This document shows positions 44,121 through 55,924 of a stretch of DNA of 64,000 bases, piece by piece. The notes beneath the pieces were generated by a model, which saw only the letters and a program-made list of their open reading frames with translations, was not told the DNA's origin and ran no database searches. Source of the DNA: Anthostomella pinea (lineage: Eukaryota; Ascomycota; Sordariomycetes; Xylariales; Xylariaceae); NCBI GenBank assembly GCA_963556695.1, contig CAUWAG010000003.1, positions 2,790,001 to 2,854,000 of the forward strand. Direction: 5' to 3'. Position 1 is the stretch's first letter; every line of letters starts with the position of its first letter. The translations under genes were made by a program, and so were the position numbers.

Positions 44121-45474
44121 TACAATGCGTGGACAAAAGTCTCCGCCCGATCCCCAATTTTACCCCTTCCATCTACTATACCCTCCAACTCAATTGAACC
44201 ATAACGCATCCAATTCTGGTGATAGAATTCTCAAATAAATTGTATTTAATAACTAAGTCAATAGTGTGTATACCAACCACCGGCGCGCCTCACTGCAGCT
44301 ATTCGGTCCTCCAGTGACTCCATCAAGGCCCGAACCTGCTCCGGATCGATCTCTGACCACGCCTGCTCAATTAACTCGTGTGCGTAGCGTTAATGGGGGA
44401 TATTATCCTTCAATTCAGAAAATTCAGGCTCGATTTCACGTATGTTCTTTTTCAGAAGTCGCCAAACGTGCTCGATTAGGTTCATATCGGGGCTGTGAGG
44501 AGGCCAGTCGATACAGTGGATGCCGTGCTCCTCCATCCACTCCGGAACACCGCCAGTGAGGTGAATTTTCGCGTTATCTTGAACAAAAGGATCTCTAGCC
44601 TCATAGAACGGAAACAGGCCTTTCTCAAGAACCCATTTGTATGACTCCGCGGATACTCCTCCGCGCGGAGCATCCGGATCGAGTGGGCAGAAGACCAACT
44701 TGCCTAGTCCTCCTTCTCCGCCGCGTAGTCAGATCATAGACCACACCATTATCGAAATACGAGATTTGCCGTGATCCGTCTCATTCACAAGATCATAACG
44801 ATACCGCTCTGAAGAGAATCGGATGGCCCAATCGCCTGGATTATCGGATGAATTTTGGACCGTACATTCATCTGAGAACATAGCTCGCAATAATTCCTCC
44901 AGGCGCTCTGATGTGCTATAATAATTGGCAAAAGTGAGCCTCTTCTGAGCGTCCTTATCTGTGAGCTTGATTCGCTTCGCTGCGTGCCATTTCTGGAGGC
45001 CGTGTGCGTGACATATCCTCTTGATAGTCTTGGGAGAGCACGAAACGCAGGCTTCGTTTCGAATCTTTTGCCACGTCGCCCTGGGGAGCTCTCTCGCCTT
45101 TTCGATCACATGAGCGCGTTCGCGAGTATTCAAAACAGGTGGGCGACCGCTCCTTGGGGCAGATTTCGGTGTAGAAGTGGCCTCAAAGTTGGTGGTAATA
45201 TCGGAGATGGTTTTCAGGCGCTTCGTTTTAAACGCGATTGTAACATCCCTACGCGTTCTGCTGTCGATTCGTGCCGCCACGATTGCCAAGCGAGCTTCTG
45301 AAGTAAATTCGCCGTTAGCGACGCGATTACCGCTTAATTCGTCCCCAAAAGATCGTAAATCCATTATCAATTGCGGTGTTGAGAGAGTGGTGAAGTCGAA
45401 GGGTGATTGACGCGTTGTTTTGATCTGAAGGAGATTGTGGTGGGTCGGGCGGAGACTTTTGTCCACCCAGTTTA
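44121..45474 (-). mobile_element. Tc1-like DNA transposon, full length
   Basis: The element is bounded by TA dinucleotides (44121-44122 and 45473-45474), the expected target duplication. Just inside lie terminal inverted repeats of about 30 bp. The left end reads GTGGACAAAAGTCTCCGCCC from about 44129, and the same string is found reversed near 45446-45467. Outermost positions match 9 of 12. The element is about 1.35 kb and contains one transposase gene with two in-frame stops. It inserted between the monooxygenase promoter region and the SAT4-type gene, 430 bp upstream of the latter. Confidence 0.9.
44258..45364 (-). pseudogene. Tc1/mariner-type transposase with two in-frame stops
   Basis: One continuous minus-strand frame of 369 codons runs from ATG 45364 to TGA 44258, interrupted only by TGA at 44729-44731 and TAA at 44390-44392. 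The N terminus (LSGNRVANGEFTSEARLAIV) is a helix-turn-helix region, followed by SGRPPVLNTRERAHVIE. The DDE catalytic triad is visible as FSDECTVQ, FVQDNAKIH and, 34 residues on, the Glu of HSPDMNLIEHVWRLLKK. After the TAA the frame continues with the typical C terminus AWSEIDPEQVRALMESLEDR. Both stops can arise by single C-to-T or G-to-A changes, as RIP would cause. No other damage is seen, so inactivation looks recent. Confidence 0.9.
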
Positions 45475-45902
45475 GCTGCTTAGCTTATTTCCTAAACGAC
45501 CACCCCAAGAGTGCCAAATGCAATTGGGAAGATAAGGACACAGATATACAGGGTGTAGGGGGGTTGCGAGTGATGAGTCAGGAGAGAAAGACGGCTTGAA
45601 CCTTGCTTGAACCTTGTCGTCGCCGTGGTCATTACTGGCTTGACTCGCGAGATACGGGAGCCCAGCACCACGGCCCAATGTGCATGGGCGCCAATTCAAC
45701 TCCCCTCTGAACGTCTTCCCAGGCACTGGATGTGATATTCAATTGAGATGGGAACATGAGAGGCACCACGCGACGACTTCCTACTGTGAAGAGGATTGAT
45801 TCCGACGGACAGTAGTTAAACGGACCTTCTGCCATCTCTCTCAGACAAGGACTGAACCTCGACAGACACTCTGCCACTTTCGTCGTTACTTTGACCCAAA
45901 CA
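45475..45902. promoter_or_regulatory. Promoter region of the SAT4-type gene
   Basis: The 430 bp between the transposon and ATG 45903 hold no gene. The last 40 bases before the start are pyrimidine- and CA-rich, as in many fungal 5' leaders. Confidence 0.4.
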
Positions 45903-47182
45903 ATGGCTCCCCTAGGAGACTTCGGACCTGCCCCAGGGGGTATTCACCTACAAGACAGTCAAACCACCAGCGTTGTCGCTTGGGCAGTCTCCATGGGCGT
46001 CTTGGGTACTCTAGCTGTGGCAACTCGCATTGCTGCGCGGCTCATCAGATCAGGCGCAGGTCTTGCGGTCGACGATTTCTTCATTGTGGCGGCTTTGGTA
46101 AGCCTTCTAAGCGCTCATAATCCGAAAATCGCCAGTTCGATACTAACTGATCCAGGTCTTTGCCCTAGCTACAGTGGCTCTCTGTCTCACCAGCATCCCT
46201 TTCGGAGGCGGAAAACACCTCTGGTCCCTAACATTCGACGATTTCAACAAGCTGTGGCAAACAACCTATGCTTTCGTGCTGATATACGCCACCTGTGTTT
46301 CGCTCACCAAGGCCTCCATTCTTTTGTTTTACCGAAGAATATTTGGGGCTAGCTGGGCATACAAGATCTGTATGGGTCTTGTCGGCGGGTACTGGATCTC
46401 AATCGCCATCGCTTGGCTGTCAGGCTGTCGTCCAGCATCCTACTTCTGGAAGCAGTTCACCGATCCTACAGCTAAGGGATACTGCATGGACACTTCGTTA
46501 TTCTATTTCGTGAATGGCATATGTGCCATGCTGATAGACGTATGCATCCTGCTTGTGCCAATGCCTACAAGTCAGTCGATCTCCTCGCCGTTGGGTCTTG
46601 ACCTTGGAGCTGACATGCTGGCTCAGTTTACAAGTTGCAGATGCCCCCGGGTCAGAAGCTAATTGTTTGTGGGATTCTCCTGCTCGGGTCGTTGTGAGTA
46701 TACTGCATCCCGTCAATGATCAGGCCTCCTTGCTAACCCAGATCAGCGTCTGCGTTGCCAGCATGGTCCGCATTGTCATGATGAACCGCCTTGTCAAAGC
46801 CCAGGATTTCACCTGGGCCATGGCGCAGGTCTTCATCTGGTCTTGCTGCGAACCTTTCATCGGTATTCTCTGCGCTTGTCTTCCGACATATGCTCCTCTC
46901 CTGCAGCGATGGTGGAAGACTGATGGCGCGTCCCGAAAGAAAACGAGTGGACTGACGCAGAACAGCTCCGGGTCCTATGACACACCAAGAAGAACCTGGG
47001 GTCGCCTCCACGAGAGTGATAGCAAAATTCGGAATGATGACGAGGTAGAGCTTACCACCGACATCAGGGCAGGAGTTGGGTCCAATATGGGCTCCGTCGT
47101 CGTCGGCGATGATGATGTGACTACGAGGCATGGGATTAGGGTTTATTCTACTGTGCATGTGGGTTCTGAGGCCCGAGTATAA
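45903..47182 (+). CDS. SAT4/rhodopsin-domain (PTH11-like) seven-helix membrane protein
   Basis: Integral plasma-membrane-type protein of the large fungal SAT4/PTH11-like family; individual functions are mostly unknown, and some members act in surface sensing. The model is join(45903-46097, 46156-46570, 46627-46693, 46747-47182), four exons, 370 residues. Hydrophobic segments include VVAWAVSMGVLGTLAVATRI, FALATVALCLTSIPFG, TYAFVLIYATCVSLTKASIL, ICMGLVGGYWISIAIAWLSG, FVNGICAMLIDVCILLVPM, IVCGILLLGSFVCVASMVRI and FIWSCCEPFIGILCACLP. Family hallmarks are DDFFI after helix 2, SLTKASILLFYRRIF, the PT-I-x-K-L-Q motif (formed across the exon 2/3 junction) and the WSCCEPFIGILCACLP motif. The cytosolic tail is hydrophilic. 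The ATG at 45903 is the first in a good context. Confidence 0.9.
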
Positions 47183-47979
47183 TGAGAAAAGCCTTCAGCA
47201 CTATCAAGCAGGACTTTCGGATAGTTTGCTGGGTTCTGGGGTATCCCGGGGTTGGAACATATGTCCAGTTGTACATTGTTCACTCAGCGCAAGCTATCAC
47301 ACACAACCAGTGACCAGTGGGATGATTACATCTCCATGTCGTCAACTCGTGAAGCGAGCCAAACGGATCGTGACAGCGTTGAACTCGCCAGGTTCAGGGG
47401 AGAAAGTGGATGACAGTGTAAGTGGAGCTCTGCGGAGTGAACCCTATTCGAGTATGCTGCATCTACAGCATACTCTAGGGTATTGATTGGTCGGTAATGA
47501 ACTGGTATTAGGGCGTAAGCTAGAAGCGGGTTCGTGCTCGGCTGCCCATGTCCGCGAGATCAGCTCGCGTTTATGGGCCGTATGCGAGCTATTCTTACTG
47601 TGTGGAATGGCTTGGTGCCGTACTAGCGAACTCGCGCTTCCTTAAAACTATTAAATGGAATAAAAAACGAACCCTAACAAATAAATCTGAGCTCCTTTTG
47701 TAATAAAAAAAGTAAGCGGAACGAAAACGAATCGATCGCGCGACCAAAATACCTCTAAAGTTTGTAGTTGTAAGAGGAAGGTTGTGCGAGTGGACCCTTC
47801 TGGTCTGTAGAACCTAATCATATGCACCCTCACCATACTCCTTGCAATCCGTTTGCACCTCATATGGCACAAATATGGTAAGCAGCCCGACTATACCTAG
47901 AGCTGAATTTCACTCTCATCTTCTGCTTCTCTCCCGGTGGAGCGCAGCGTGTGGTTTGGCATAGTCACGACCAGACAAT
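47183..47979. other. No recognisable gene
   Basis: Short frames only. The stretch 47640-47900 is A/T-rich. Confidence 0.5.
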
Positions 47980-48625
47980 ATGCCGTCCTCCGCCGCGGAG
48001 TACGCAAACAACGTTGCCTTGCGATGCCTGGGTGAGCAGATCCGAAATGAGAGGTCATTGTACAACCTCTGTCTCATCAACAGGCAATTCAACGACGAGT
48101 TCTCCCGTTTTCTGTATCGCGAAACTCGCAACTAGGACGACTATGAACTCTACAAGCTTACCAGCAACAAGAATTGTGTCTACACCACGGAATTCTTGAT
48201 AGAGAGAGACGATAGTAGATTGACAAGACACCCGGTAACAATGGACTGATTCAAAACTTGTTGGTGAAAACGCCGAACTTGGAAGTATTCAGGTAAGACA
48301 AACTATTCTTACTCGTCTCGACCAAGCTCAAGACTGATTCAATGCAATTAAGCTGGCTTGGAGTCCCATCGTTAAAGGAGACAATCGCCACACTACATCG
48401 GTCATGCGGGAAGATCAGGTCAATACACATCGCGTATCCACCCGAGGAGCGCTCCGGCGACCATGAGAAATACGGGTTCTATATGATCAAAGACATTTCA
48501 GTCTTTACTGGCCTGTAAGGATTGAATCTCGAGGGGATCAACAACACAGAGCGCTCTCTACGCTCACTGCCAAAGGAACTCGCAACGATCCTCGAAAGTT
48601 CACCACGGCTCTGCGATCTCTAGGG
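47980..48625 (+). pseudogene. F-box/LRR-type protein relic
   Basis: From ATG 47980 the frame reads ALRCLGEQIRNERSLYNLCL followed by INRQFNDEFSRFLYRETRN, the F-box-like N terminus common in fungal LRR proteins. It then stops at TAG 48133-48135. Related sequence continues with NNGLIQNLLVKTPNLEVF, a 60-nt intron (48293-48352), WLGVPSLKETIATLHRSCGK and IRSIHIAYPPEERSG. It meets TAA at 48515, then LRSLPKELATILESSPRLCD before TAG at 48621. At least three stops make it a pseudogene. TAA and TAG could come from CAA/CAG by C-to-T changes. Confidence 0.7.
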
Positions 48626-49837
48626 TGCGGAGCGGTGGACACAAATCTAACCCCCAGAGACGTCTGTTCATTTGCAAAACTTACCGATGTCGCCTACCTC
48701 TAGGACATACACACCTGAAGAACGTTTACATCAAGCGTGTGGGCTATTTCCAAATCGTTGGATCCGGCTTTGGGAAGGGGAACCGCTGTCTGGTTTCTCC
48801 GATGAACTGCGGACTCTGCTTTGCGTTCTTCTGATACTTCGCTCCTTGACGCAGCCTGTCCTTGTACAGGGTCCCATCGCTTTCGCCGCGTCCGTGCAAA
48901 TCCCGGAACACACAGCCCAGCAACTCGCACGAGAGGAAAAGCTCGAGGAGATAGGTGAGAGGGAGGCTGAAGACGTAGAACTTTTCAGTCACACTCCCTG
49001 GCAAGAAGCATCAAACCGGTCAGAGTCCGCTCTTCGTCCTTGGTGAAAGGCTATAGGGCCAGGCTTGACTGCGTTCGACTGTGTCCGTTAAAAAAATATG
49101 TCTCTTCGCCTAGCCAACTCCCTATCTTCTGGCACATGTTACTTTCTCACTGTCTGGCAACGAAACACGGAGCCAGAACTCACAATTAGGTGCAATACGG
49201 GGTTGACAGAAAAGCGCATGTCATAGAACTCGAAACCCTTTTCGCTAAAAGTAAGAAATCGGGTATAGCCACATATATAGATTGTTGATCTGGTCGCACC
49301 AAGCATACCTCTCAATACACCCGCACGAACCCGTAATGTTAGCCTCAAGCTCATTCTCGTCCGCGCAAGTACTGTGTTCAAGCTGACCAACGGCAAGAGC
49401 GCAACGCACGCCACCCTCCGAGCCTGGGATCAAGGCTATTGGTGAGGTAGAGCGACAGGGTGGTTTCAATCGTATGTCAATACCCTGCGCACACCCCTCA
49501 ACCCGTCATCCTCACTGCTTTCCTCGTGGCCCGCGGCAGCTATAGCGGCCCCCCATCGAACCATGAAAGCGCCCATGAGCGCCCGCTTTGCACGCCAGTC
49601 CAGTCTTGCGCCATCTCCTCGAGCCCCGGCCATGAGCTTGGCGCTGAGCTCCGTCATCTTCTTGATGCGCTCTTCTTTCTCCTGTTGTCTCTCCCCCTGG
49701 ACAAACTCTCTTATTACGGCGTTCCGCCGGTGCAACTCTATCTTGTAGAGGCGGCGTTGGTGGGCTCGCGGGGTCTCGATCACAGGCTACAGACGGACCA
49801 TGCAATGTAAAGACCAGATCACCCAGTCTCCAAAAAA
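48626..49837. other. Decayed interval between two pseudogenes
   Basis: Plus-strand 48672-49046 is open for 124 codons but has no recognisable domain and may be decayed LRR sequence. On the minus strand, 49466-49783 encodes a charged helix (KIELHRRNAVIREFVQGERQ) and 49300-49469 a Cys-containing piece (GQLEHSTCADENELEANITG). These could be exons of a small minus-strand gene, but I could not link them. Confidence 0.3.
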
Positions 49838-51410
49838 GTGGACTGGAGGGACTTCTCCGACGCAATCAGTCTCTTCGATCTGAACTCCCAGAAGACTCGC
49901 AGACTCTTCGATGACAGGTCCAAAGACTATAACGCAATCACCGAGCTGCGGCCGCTTGGCGCCAAGATACTGGTGGACGAGCTGAGCAACACCTTCCTCA
50001 AAGCTGCTGACCAGAGCCTCTTCGAGTCGACGAAGACTCTAGAGGCTCTGGTGTCGACGTTGTCAACCTTTGAGACGACCGACCCCCGAGACACCATCTA
50101 CGCCTTTGTGAACATTGCTAGGGATACCTATTCCGAGTCCGCTTCGAGGATCTCACCGGCTGAGATGGAAGTTCCGCCGCCGACGCCCGTTCACACGAAG
50201 GACCTCCTGGTAGTCTACACAGACTTCGTCCGGTATGTAATTGCGAGCAGCAAGTCTCTGGACATCATCTGCCGCCAATGGGCTTTGACTGAAAGAAAGA
50301 CCAAGACGGTCATGTACGATCAGCTGGTCGAGCTCCCGTCATGGATCAAGACGGTGCCCGAGTCGCCCTTCGGAAAGCAGGGGGGGGGGAGTTGGGGTTT
50401 AACGGGCGGAAGAATGGTGACAGTTTTGTCGGTCTACCCAACGCCAGATGCTACAATGCCTCGCGCAGCAAGGAGCCAGTGGTTCGTTTTGGCATGGTCC
50501 CGGAATCAGAAGGTGTCCCCGGTTCATCCTTGCTCAATGGCATCGATGAAGGAACGCAGCGTACCGCCACAAATCCTACTCACAGTCGAGACAACTCGCC
50601 ATCGAATGAGTCACAGGCGATGCAGCCAGGCCCATGAGCCACCAACTCGCATATGTCCACTAATGGTGAAGATTCTGCCACGAGAATACGACCAGTCGCT
50701 CGGCCAATGACCCCCGTCGAGGAGCGTCAGAATCTGCTCAATAGGGATCCATCTATCTACGTCAAAGGCTTCGTTATCAGTACTGTATGTTGGAAAACTG
50801 ATCCTATTCCCGATGGCATCATCCCCCACGGCGCCGTGAAGAGGCTGGGGTGGTCGCGCGATGAGGAGGTGGAAGAAATATACTCTGTCCCGACAAAGTC
50901 TGGAGGACCTTGGTCGCGGATCGCGGCCCAGACGGCAAACCGCCACCCAGCTGGTATCATCGAGCCTGTCTTCGCAGCCTCGTACACGACACGCCAAACG
51001 GGCATATCGCTACAAAAGACATTCTCGAACAAAACCCATCGGGTATCATGCACGACTACATCAAGCGAGTACAAGCCGTGATATGGAACCGCGTCGTGCT
51101 CGAGGGCGCGGCCGGACACGACGTGCACGAGGATGCGCTCGTCGGCATTGGGCCTCCTCTGACAGAAAAGGACGATCTGGTGTGCATTCTTTTTGGCTGC
51201 AGCGTGCCATGCATCCTCCGCCCTTTGGTGTCAGTCGACTTGGAGCCGAACCAGGGGAAGAAGAGCCGCAAGCCCTATGCTGGAGAGAAACTTGACTACT
51301 ACGAGTTCGTTGGCGAGGCTTTTGTTTATGGCAAGATGGATGGTCAGGCTATGGAGAGTATCAGCGCCGATGAGCTCACAGACAAAACGCAAGATTTTCG
51401 GTTGATGTGA
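49838..51410 (+). pseudogene. Heterokaryon-incompatibility (HET) protein, 5'-truncated and frameshifted
   Basis: HET-domain proteins mediate non-self recognition and cell death in fungi. This copy starts inside the region after the HET domain: VDWRDFSDAISLFDLNSQKT, then TTDPRDTIYAFVNIARD and CRQWALTERKTK with LVELPSWIKTVPESPFGKQ. At the G10 run (50380-50389) the frame shifts by one, and the family sequence continues as NGDSFVGLPNARCYNASRSK in the next frame. TGA at 50635-50637 interrupts it. It resumes with SIYVKGFVISTVCWKTDPIP and shifts again near 50885 to VWRTLVADRGPDGKPPPSWY. The end (VCILFGCSVPCILRPL, YEFVGEAFVYGKMDGQAME) is typical. The N-terminal HET domain is missing; the upstream sequence is unrelated. 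Confidence 0.85.
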
Positions 51411-51967
51411 GGTGGCAAGGATGCACCATGGTCCAGCAGCACTCGAGCTGCCTGGTTGAGTAAGTTATAGCATTCCGTTTGTCCCATTTCTCTCGCCGCG
51501 AACATTAGTATCGTAACTTTTTATATCTATTCCGAGGCTTGTCGAGGTTGGGCCATGTGCTCTATGAGCCTTCAGCTATATATATAGGGGATATTGCCCG
51601 GGGAGCTTGATAGTCTTGAACCTTCAATGCGGTGTCCAGATCATGGTGTCGTGCAATGTGCAAACCGCCCTCGACTGACAAATCAGCTAATTTGTCAGCA
51701 TCAGGTCGGCATCACCCATGAAGCAATGCTAATATCGAGGCCTTGGTTTTCGCTTAGGCGAGACGTTCGCTAGAATTAATGCAGTAGGGCGGCGCATGGT
51801 CGAACCCTTTGGGTTTGTAATCCACCAAGGGGACCAGGGTATAGTGCTACCCAGCTGCGAAAAAATAATGGTTCGTGCCGCTTGACAATCGGCTTGACAA
51901 TGAGATGTTCAAGAACCATCCAAGAGATTAAGAAACTCCAACAACAACAGCAACAACAACGTCCACA
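51411..51967. promoter_or_regulatory. Intergenic region upstream of the aldo-keto reductase
   Basis: No gene. A TATATATATA string lies near 51576-51585. The leader just before ATG 51968 is a CAA-repeat (AACAACAACAGCAACAACAA type), typical of efficiently translated fungal 5' leaders. Confidence 0.45.
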
Positions 51968-53145
51968 ATGGCACACGCTCCCGCGAAGATCGTATTCGGT
52001 GGCTTAGTGTTCGCAATGCCTGGGGAAGGCTTCTCCAACCCAGGACATATCGCCGGAACATTCGATTCGCTCGAGAGGCACGGTATCACTACCATTGACA
52101 CTTCAAAAGCGTACGGCAACAGCGAGCAGGTACTCGGAACGGCCAATGCGACGGCCCGCTTCACGGTTGACACCAAATGTCTTGGGGGCATGAGCCCGAG
52201 TCCATCTACCCGGGATGTCGTTGTCGCGAATGGCAAGGAGAGCTTCGAGACACTCAGGACAACGAGTGTAAGTGACGAGGAAACTTGACGAGCTTGAATA
52301 ACGCGATTTTCCCGCATCTTCTTTTCCCTGTCATGCTAACGAGTTCTACCCAGGTCGACGTGTACTATATCCGTAAGCAACATTCCTAGCCCCTGCGGAG
52401 TCCTGTCCCAGAGGCAGAGACGAATTTGAATCAATGCTGATTGTTCCCAACCACGGCAGACGTGCCGGACGCAAGGATCCCCCTTGAAGAGACACTCGCA
52501 GGAGTCGACGAGCTATACAGAGCCGGGGCGTTCCGACGGTTCGGCCTGTGCAACTCCAAAATGTCCATTGTCGAAGACGCAGTCCGCATCGCCAAAGAGC
52601 GTGGTTTCGTCGCGCCATCCGTATACCAAGGCTGCTACAACGCCGTCACGCGGCGCTGGGAGACGAGTCTCTTCCCAGTCCTGCGCAAGCACAACATCGC
52701 TTTCTACGCCTACAGCCCCATCGCAGGAGGCTGGTTCGCCAAGCGCCCCGAGGACCTGGCGGGCGGTGCGGGGACGGGCCGATGGGATCCCAACTCCCAG
52801 CCTGGCGGCATGTATAACGACATGTATGTCAAGCCGCCCACCATGCTCAAGGGGCTTGAGCGATGGGGAAAGATAGCAGCGGAGGAAGGGGTATCGGGGC
52901 TGGAACTGGCTTTGAGATGGGTCGTTCACAACTCGGTGCTTCGAGGCGAACTCGGCGATGGGGTGATCATTGGGGCTAATAACGATGCCCAGCTGGACGG
53001 GGTGATGGCGGGTATCAACAAGGGCCCTTTGAGTGCTGAGGTTGAGCAGAAGATCGACGGGGTGTGGGAGCTCATTAAGGACGATGCTCCTTCGGATGAC
53101 CCTATGGACATTGTGAAGGCCGTGCTCTTCGGCAGTGGTAAATAA
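51968..53145 (+). CDS. Aldo-keto reductase
   Basis: NADPH-dependent carbonyl reductase of the aldo-keto reductase superfamily, closest by pattern to the AKR7 (aflatoxin-aldehyde reductase-like) group. It is cytosolic, with no targeting signal. The model is join(51968-52267, 52354-52372, 52460-53145), 334 residues; the middle exon is only 19 nt and spells VDVYYI. Motifs: KIVFGGLVFA at the first strand, TIDTSKAYGNSEQVLG with the catalytic Tyr, VDTKCLGG with the catalytic Lys, YYIHVPDARIPLEETLAGVD with the His, FGLCNSKMSIVEDAVRIAKE, VYQGCYNAVTRRWE, FYAYSPIAGGW and the cofactor segment VIIGANNDAQL. Length and order are normal. It stands alone, with no operon-like partner. Confidence 0.93.
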
Positions 53146-54787
53146 AGGGACACGCATGAATTGCGATGGGGTCAACCTCTCGTAGGCTCGAATCTAACCA
53201 GTCGTCTTGTTCGAGCTTCCTAGATGCGGCGTTCTCGTGCTGCTTCTTGTCGTCGTGGGCTTGTGAACCGGCTGGTCGGTTGCGCTTTGAGCCTGTTGAT
53301 TCAGCTTCGTCCTCGGTTCCTTCACCTGCACTGCGGCCGTTCGCAGCTTCAACCTGGTCTTGAAGGACCAGATGGATGACCCAAGGTCATACCGCCGCAA
53401 CAACGGGGATGGGCTCGTGAGCGGGACTGACTGTACTTATTATCTTGATACCTCCACAACCCTGCGATGCAGAGGCTCTGGGAGGCGTGGTTTGCACTAC
53501 TGAGGAGCAATCCCCCACGTTAAATACAAAACAAACAAACAAACAACCTGGTCACCCAATGGGACCACAGCAACCCCTTCCTCGTCAGTACCATCTCCCA
53601 CTCCGACTTTTTCCACATCGTTGTCATCACTGTTCGGTTCGACTGGGGCTTCTGGTGCTTCAGCATCCTCATCATGTTATTCTTCGTTCTCCTCGCTCAC
53701 TGCATCTCCTTCCTCGCCTGCACCTTGTGTTTGACCCCTTCATGGTTAACTTCAGATTGAAGGTAGCCACTGTTGATCTCATATCAATTCAAACTTGAGC
53801 CCCTTGTTTTCCCAGGACCTACCAGGGTAGTTGGCGTTGCATTCGGCAGTTCTGCTTCCCGTGGTTGGATTCCGATAGGGATCACTCGGCGCCGAACAGC
53901 ATGATTGCTCTAATGTCATTATACTCATTGTGATGCCACGTCGTACCGTCTTGAAACCGACCGCGAATGCAGCTGAGAGACGTTGGTCCGAGCTCTGGAC
54001 TCCAACAGGCTCGGCTTCCACTTCCCAAACATTGGAACGTTTCAAATGCGGCCGTATTCTTCAGCCAGGAGCTGGCAGACACCCGCGGCGGTCATCAGGT
54101 TCTTGCCCTGCAGTGATGTAACTGTGTCAAGCTTAGCTGCAAGCATCGCTCTGGACGGTACTGTCACAGTCCAGATCAGGAGAAGCTGTTTGAGTAGACT
54201 GTGGCAGATACGACCTCCGAGTCAGATATTTCTGGGGTTCTTGCATCAGTATGTAGCACGGAGGTCGTGTTTATGCTATGGGGGCGAGGAGGGAAGCACG
54301 GTGGGGGCTCTTCCTGCTTGCCTATCATGTCCAGCGTTATCGTGGTATATGACTCCAATATGTTCTCCTGTGGCGCGGTGCACTGGAGTTTTTGGCCAAT
54401 ACCTAAGGGCTGGTGCGGCTGGCGTTGCAATCTGAGGTCATATCCAGTCCCGATGTTAACACAGGCACACTGCAGCATTGCATATTTAAAACCCAAGCCT
54501 GCAGCGAGGTGTCGTACGAATGGAACTGTCTCCAAATGGCTGCCTCTATGGTTGGCTGGATGTTCTTCGATTATGCAGGCTGTCGACAGTGTTTGGGGAT
54601 GCCTTGTGAGATCCTTCCATGCTGGCCAGGATTGACATTATAAGTCCTCAAGACTGCGTGAATACTCTTGCTTTGTAGTTTGTGGTGCAGGCTTTCATAT
54701 AAAGAAACTTACCTCTCGATAGGTGACCGATTGGAGCCGCTGTCTTTTTCCCTTCTTTTTTAGGCAACGTAAATCAACTCTATAACC
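53146..54787. other. Decayed or non-coding interval
   Basis: Both strands have open frames of 60-145 codons with cysteines (for example the minus frame near 54176-54535 with LQCACVNIGTGYDLRLQRQP), which may be remnants of a secreted protein gene. No family or exon chain could be supported. A (CAAA)n-like run is present near 53528-53545. Confidence 0.35.
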
Positions 54788-55924
54788 ATGACAACCACAA
54801 CGGGGTCAGCTCCGTACTTGCCACTCACGACCGTTTTCACGCCAGCACCTGAATGCTCATCCGCGTACCTTTGGGACTGCCAAGATGGCATTTTTTCGGT
54901 TAGTTACTTCCCATCGCAAGTGATTGGATCTAGGAATTCGTCCAGCACGGGTTCTTGCTTCCCAGGGTCGGCTTCGAGCACCAATACCATGTTCCCAGAT
55001 AGGATAGTATCATGGCAGGTATACACGTATTCGCCAGGCTTGTTCTGTCCGATGGGCATGACAACGGCTACTAGCCTGGAATTGTACAATGGCGTCTTTT
55101 GCTGTCCGAGGTACGTTTCTCAGGCATGCTGGTATCATCAAGACCGACTAATGGGAGGCGCACAGTGGCCTTGCCTTTGTACAAAACGGCACTTCTGGTA
55201 TACGTCAGAAGACTTCAACAGAGGGAACCGTAATAGTCACAGATTATAGCGACAGTCACAGTCTGTACCCCACGTACACGATAACATTTGGCCCGAGGGT
55301 GGATCCGGCCATAACATCTTCCTTGCCTCCGCCAGTTGCTGAAGAGTATTCCATGTTCTGGGACCAAGACTCTCCTCAAACATTGACTGCCTTCATGACA
55401 CCGATATTTCTTGGAGGCCAAAAGCTACAGACAGATTTACAGTTGCGTACAAGTTCGGGGTCGGAAAGCGCAAACACATCCGTAACGACGTTGTCAACAT
55501 CCACGAACGGGACCGATCATGGCACGGTACCAACCGCGTCGAGAAGTGTGCAGATCAGTGCCGCTGTGGGCGGTTCCCTTGGCGTTGTACTCCTCCTCTG
55601 CCTGGGCTTCTCCTTGTTGAGGCGATACCGCAGAAAGCGACAGGTCAAAAGTGCACAAGGCGACGTGCGTACAGAGGAGAGCGGCTCTCGCGACTACAAG
55701 GCAAAGCAGAGCTCCAGGATTATACGGGACGACAACTGTACGTGACCAAGGCAGAGCTGGACTCTTCGGCAACCCGAGCCGAGCTCGACGAGACTCTCAA
55801 GAAGCCACGGGACTCTCAAGCTCTCTTGGAGCGCGGCAGTAACTCATCGCCAGGAGGACAACGCGGCTATCGATCATCGGTTGGGGCTGGGGGTAGACAG
55901 GCGGGGATCAGAGATATCGTATAG
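54788..55924 (+). CDS. Single-pass membrane protein with Cys-rich ectodomain
   Basis: Belongs by pattern to a broad group of Pezizomycotina single-span surface proteins whose N-terminal part starts LTT-FTP-P-C and is followed by scattered Cys and Gly/Ser. The model is join(54788-55110, 55166-55664, 55718-55924), three exons, 342 residues. Residues 1-170 carry LTTVFTPAPECSSAYLWDC, GSCFPGSAS, YTYSPGLFCPMGMTTAT and GVFCCPS. A Ser/Thr-rich stalk follows, then a transmembrane helix (VGGSLGVVLLLCLGFSLL) with a RRYRRKRQ stop-transfer. A cytosolic tail with YVTKAELDSSATRAELDETL ends at 55924. The 53-nt last intron is needed to keep the frame. There is no classical signal peptide. The function is unknown; wall sensing is a guess. 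Confidence 0.75.

Noticed and set aside
44984..45301. Plus-strand frame of 105 codons
   Set aside because: Antisense shadow of the Tc1-type transposase, whose minus-strand frame has clear catalytic motifs.
49466..49783. Minus-strand charged frame as a separate gene
   Set aside because: The composition is plausible, but I found no start, no linked exon and no family. It is mentioned only in the interval description.
36780..53145. Secondary-metabolite gene cluster
   Set aside because: A monooxygenase and an aldo-keto reductase are present, but there is no polyketide synthase, peptide synthetase, terpene synthase or cluster regulator, and the enzymes are separated by unrelated genes and relics.
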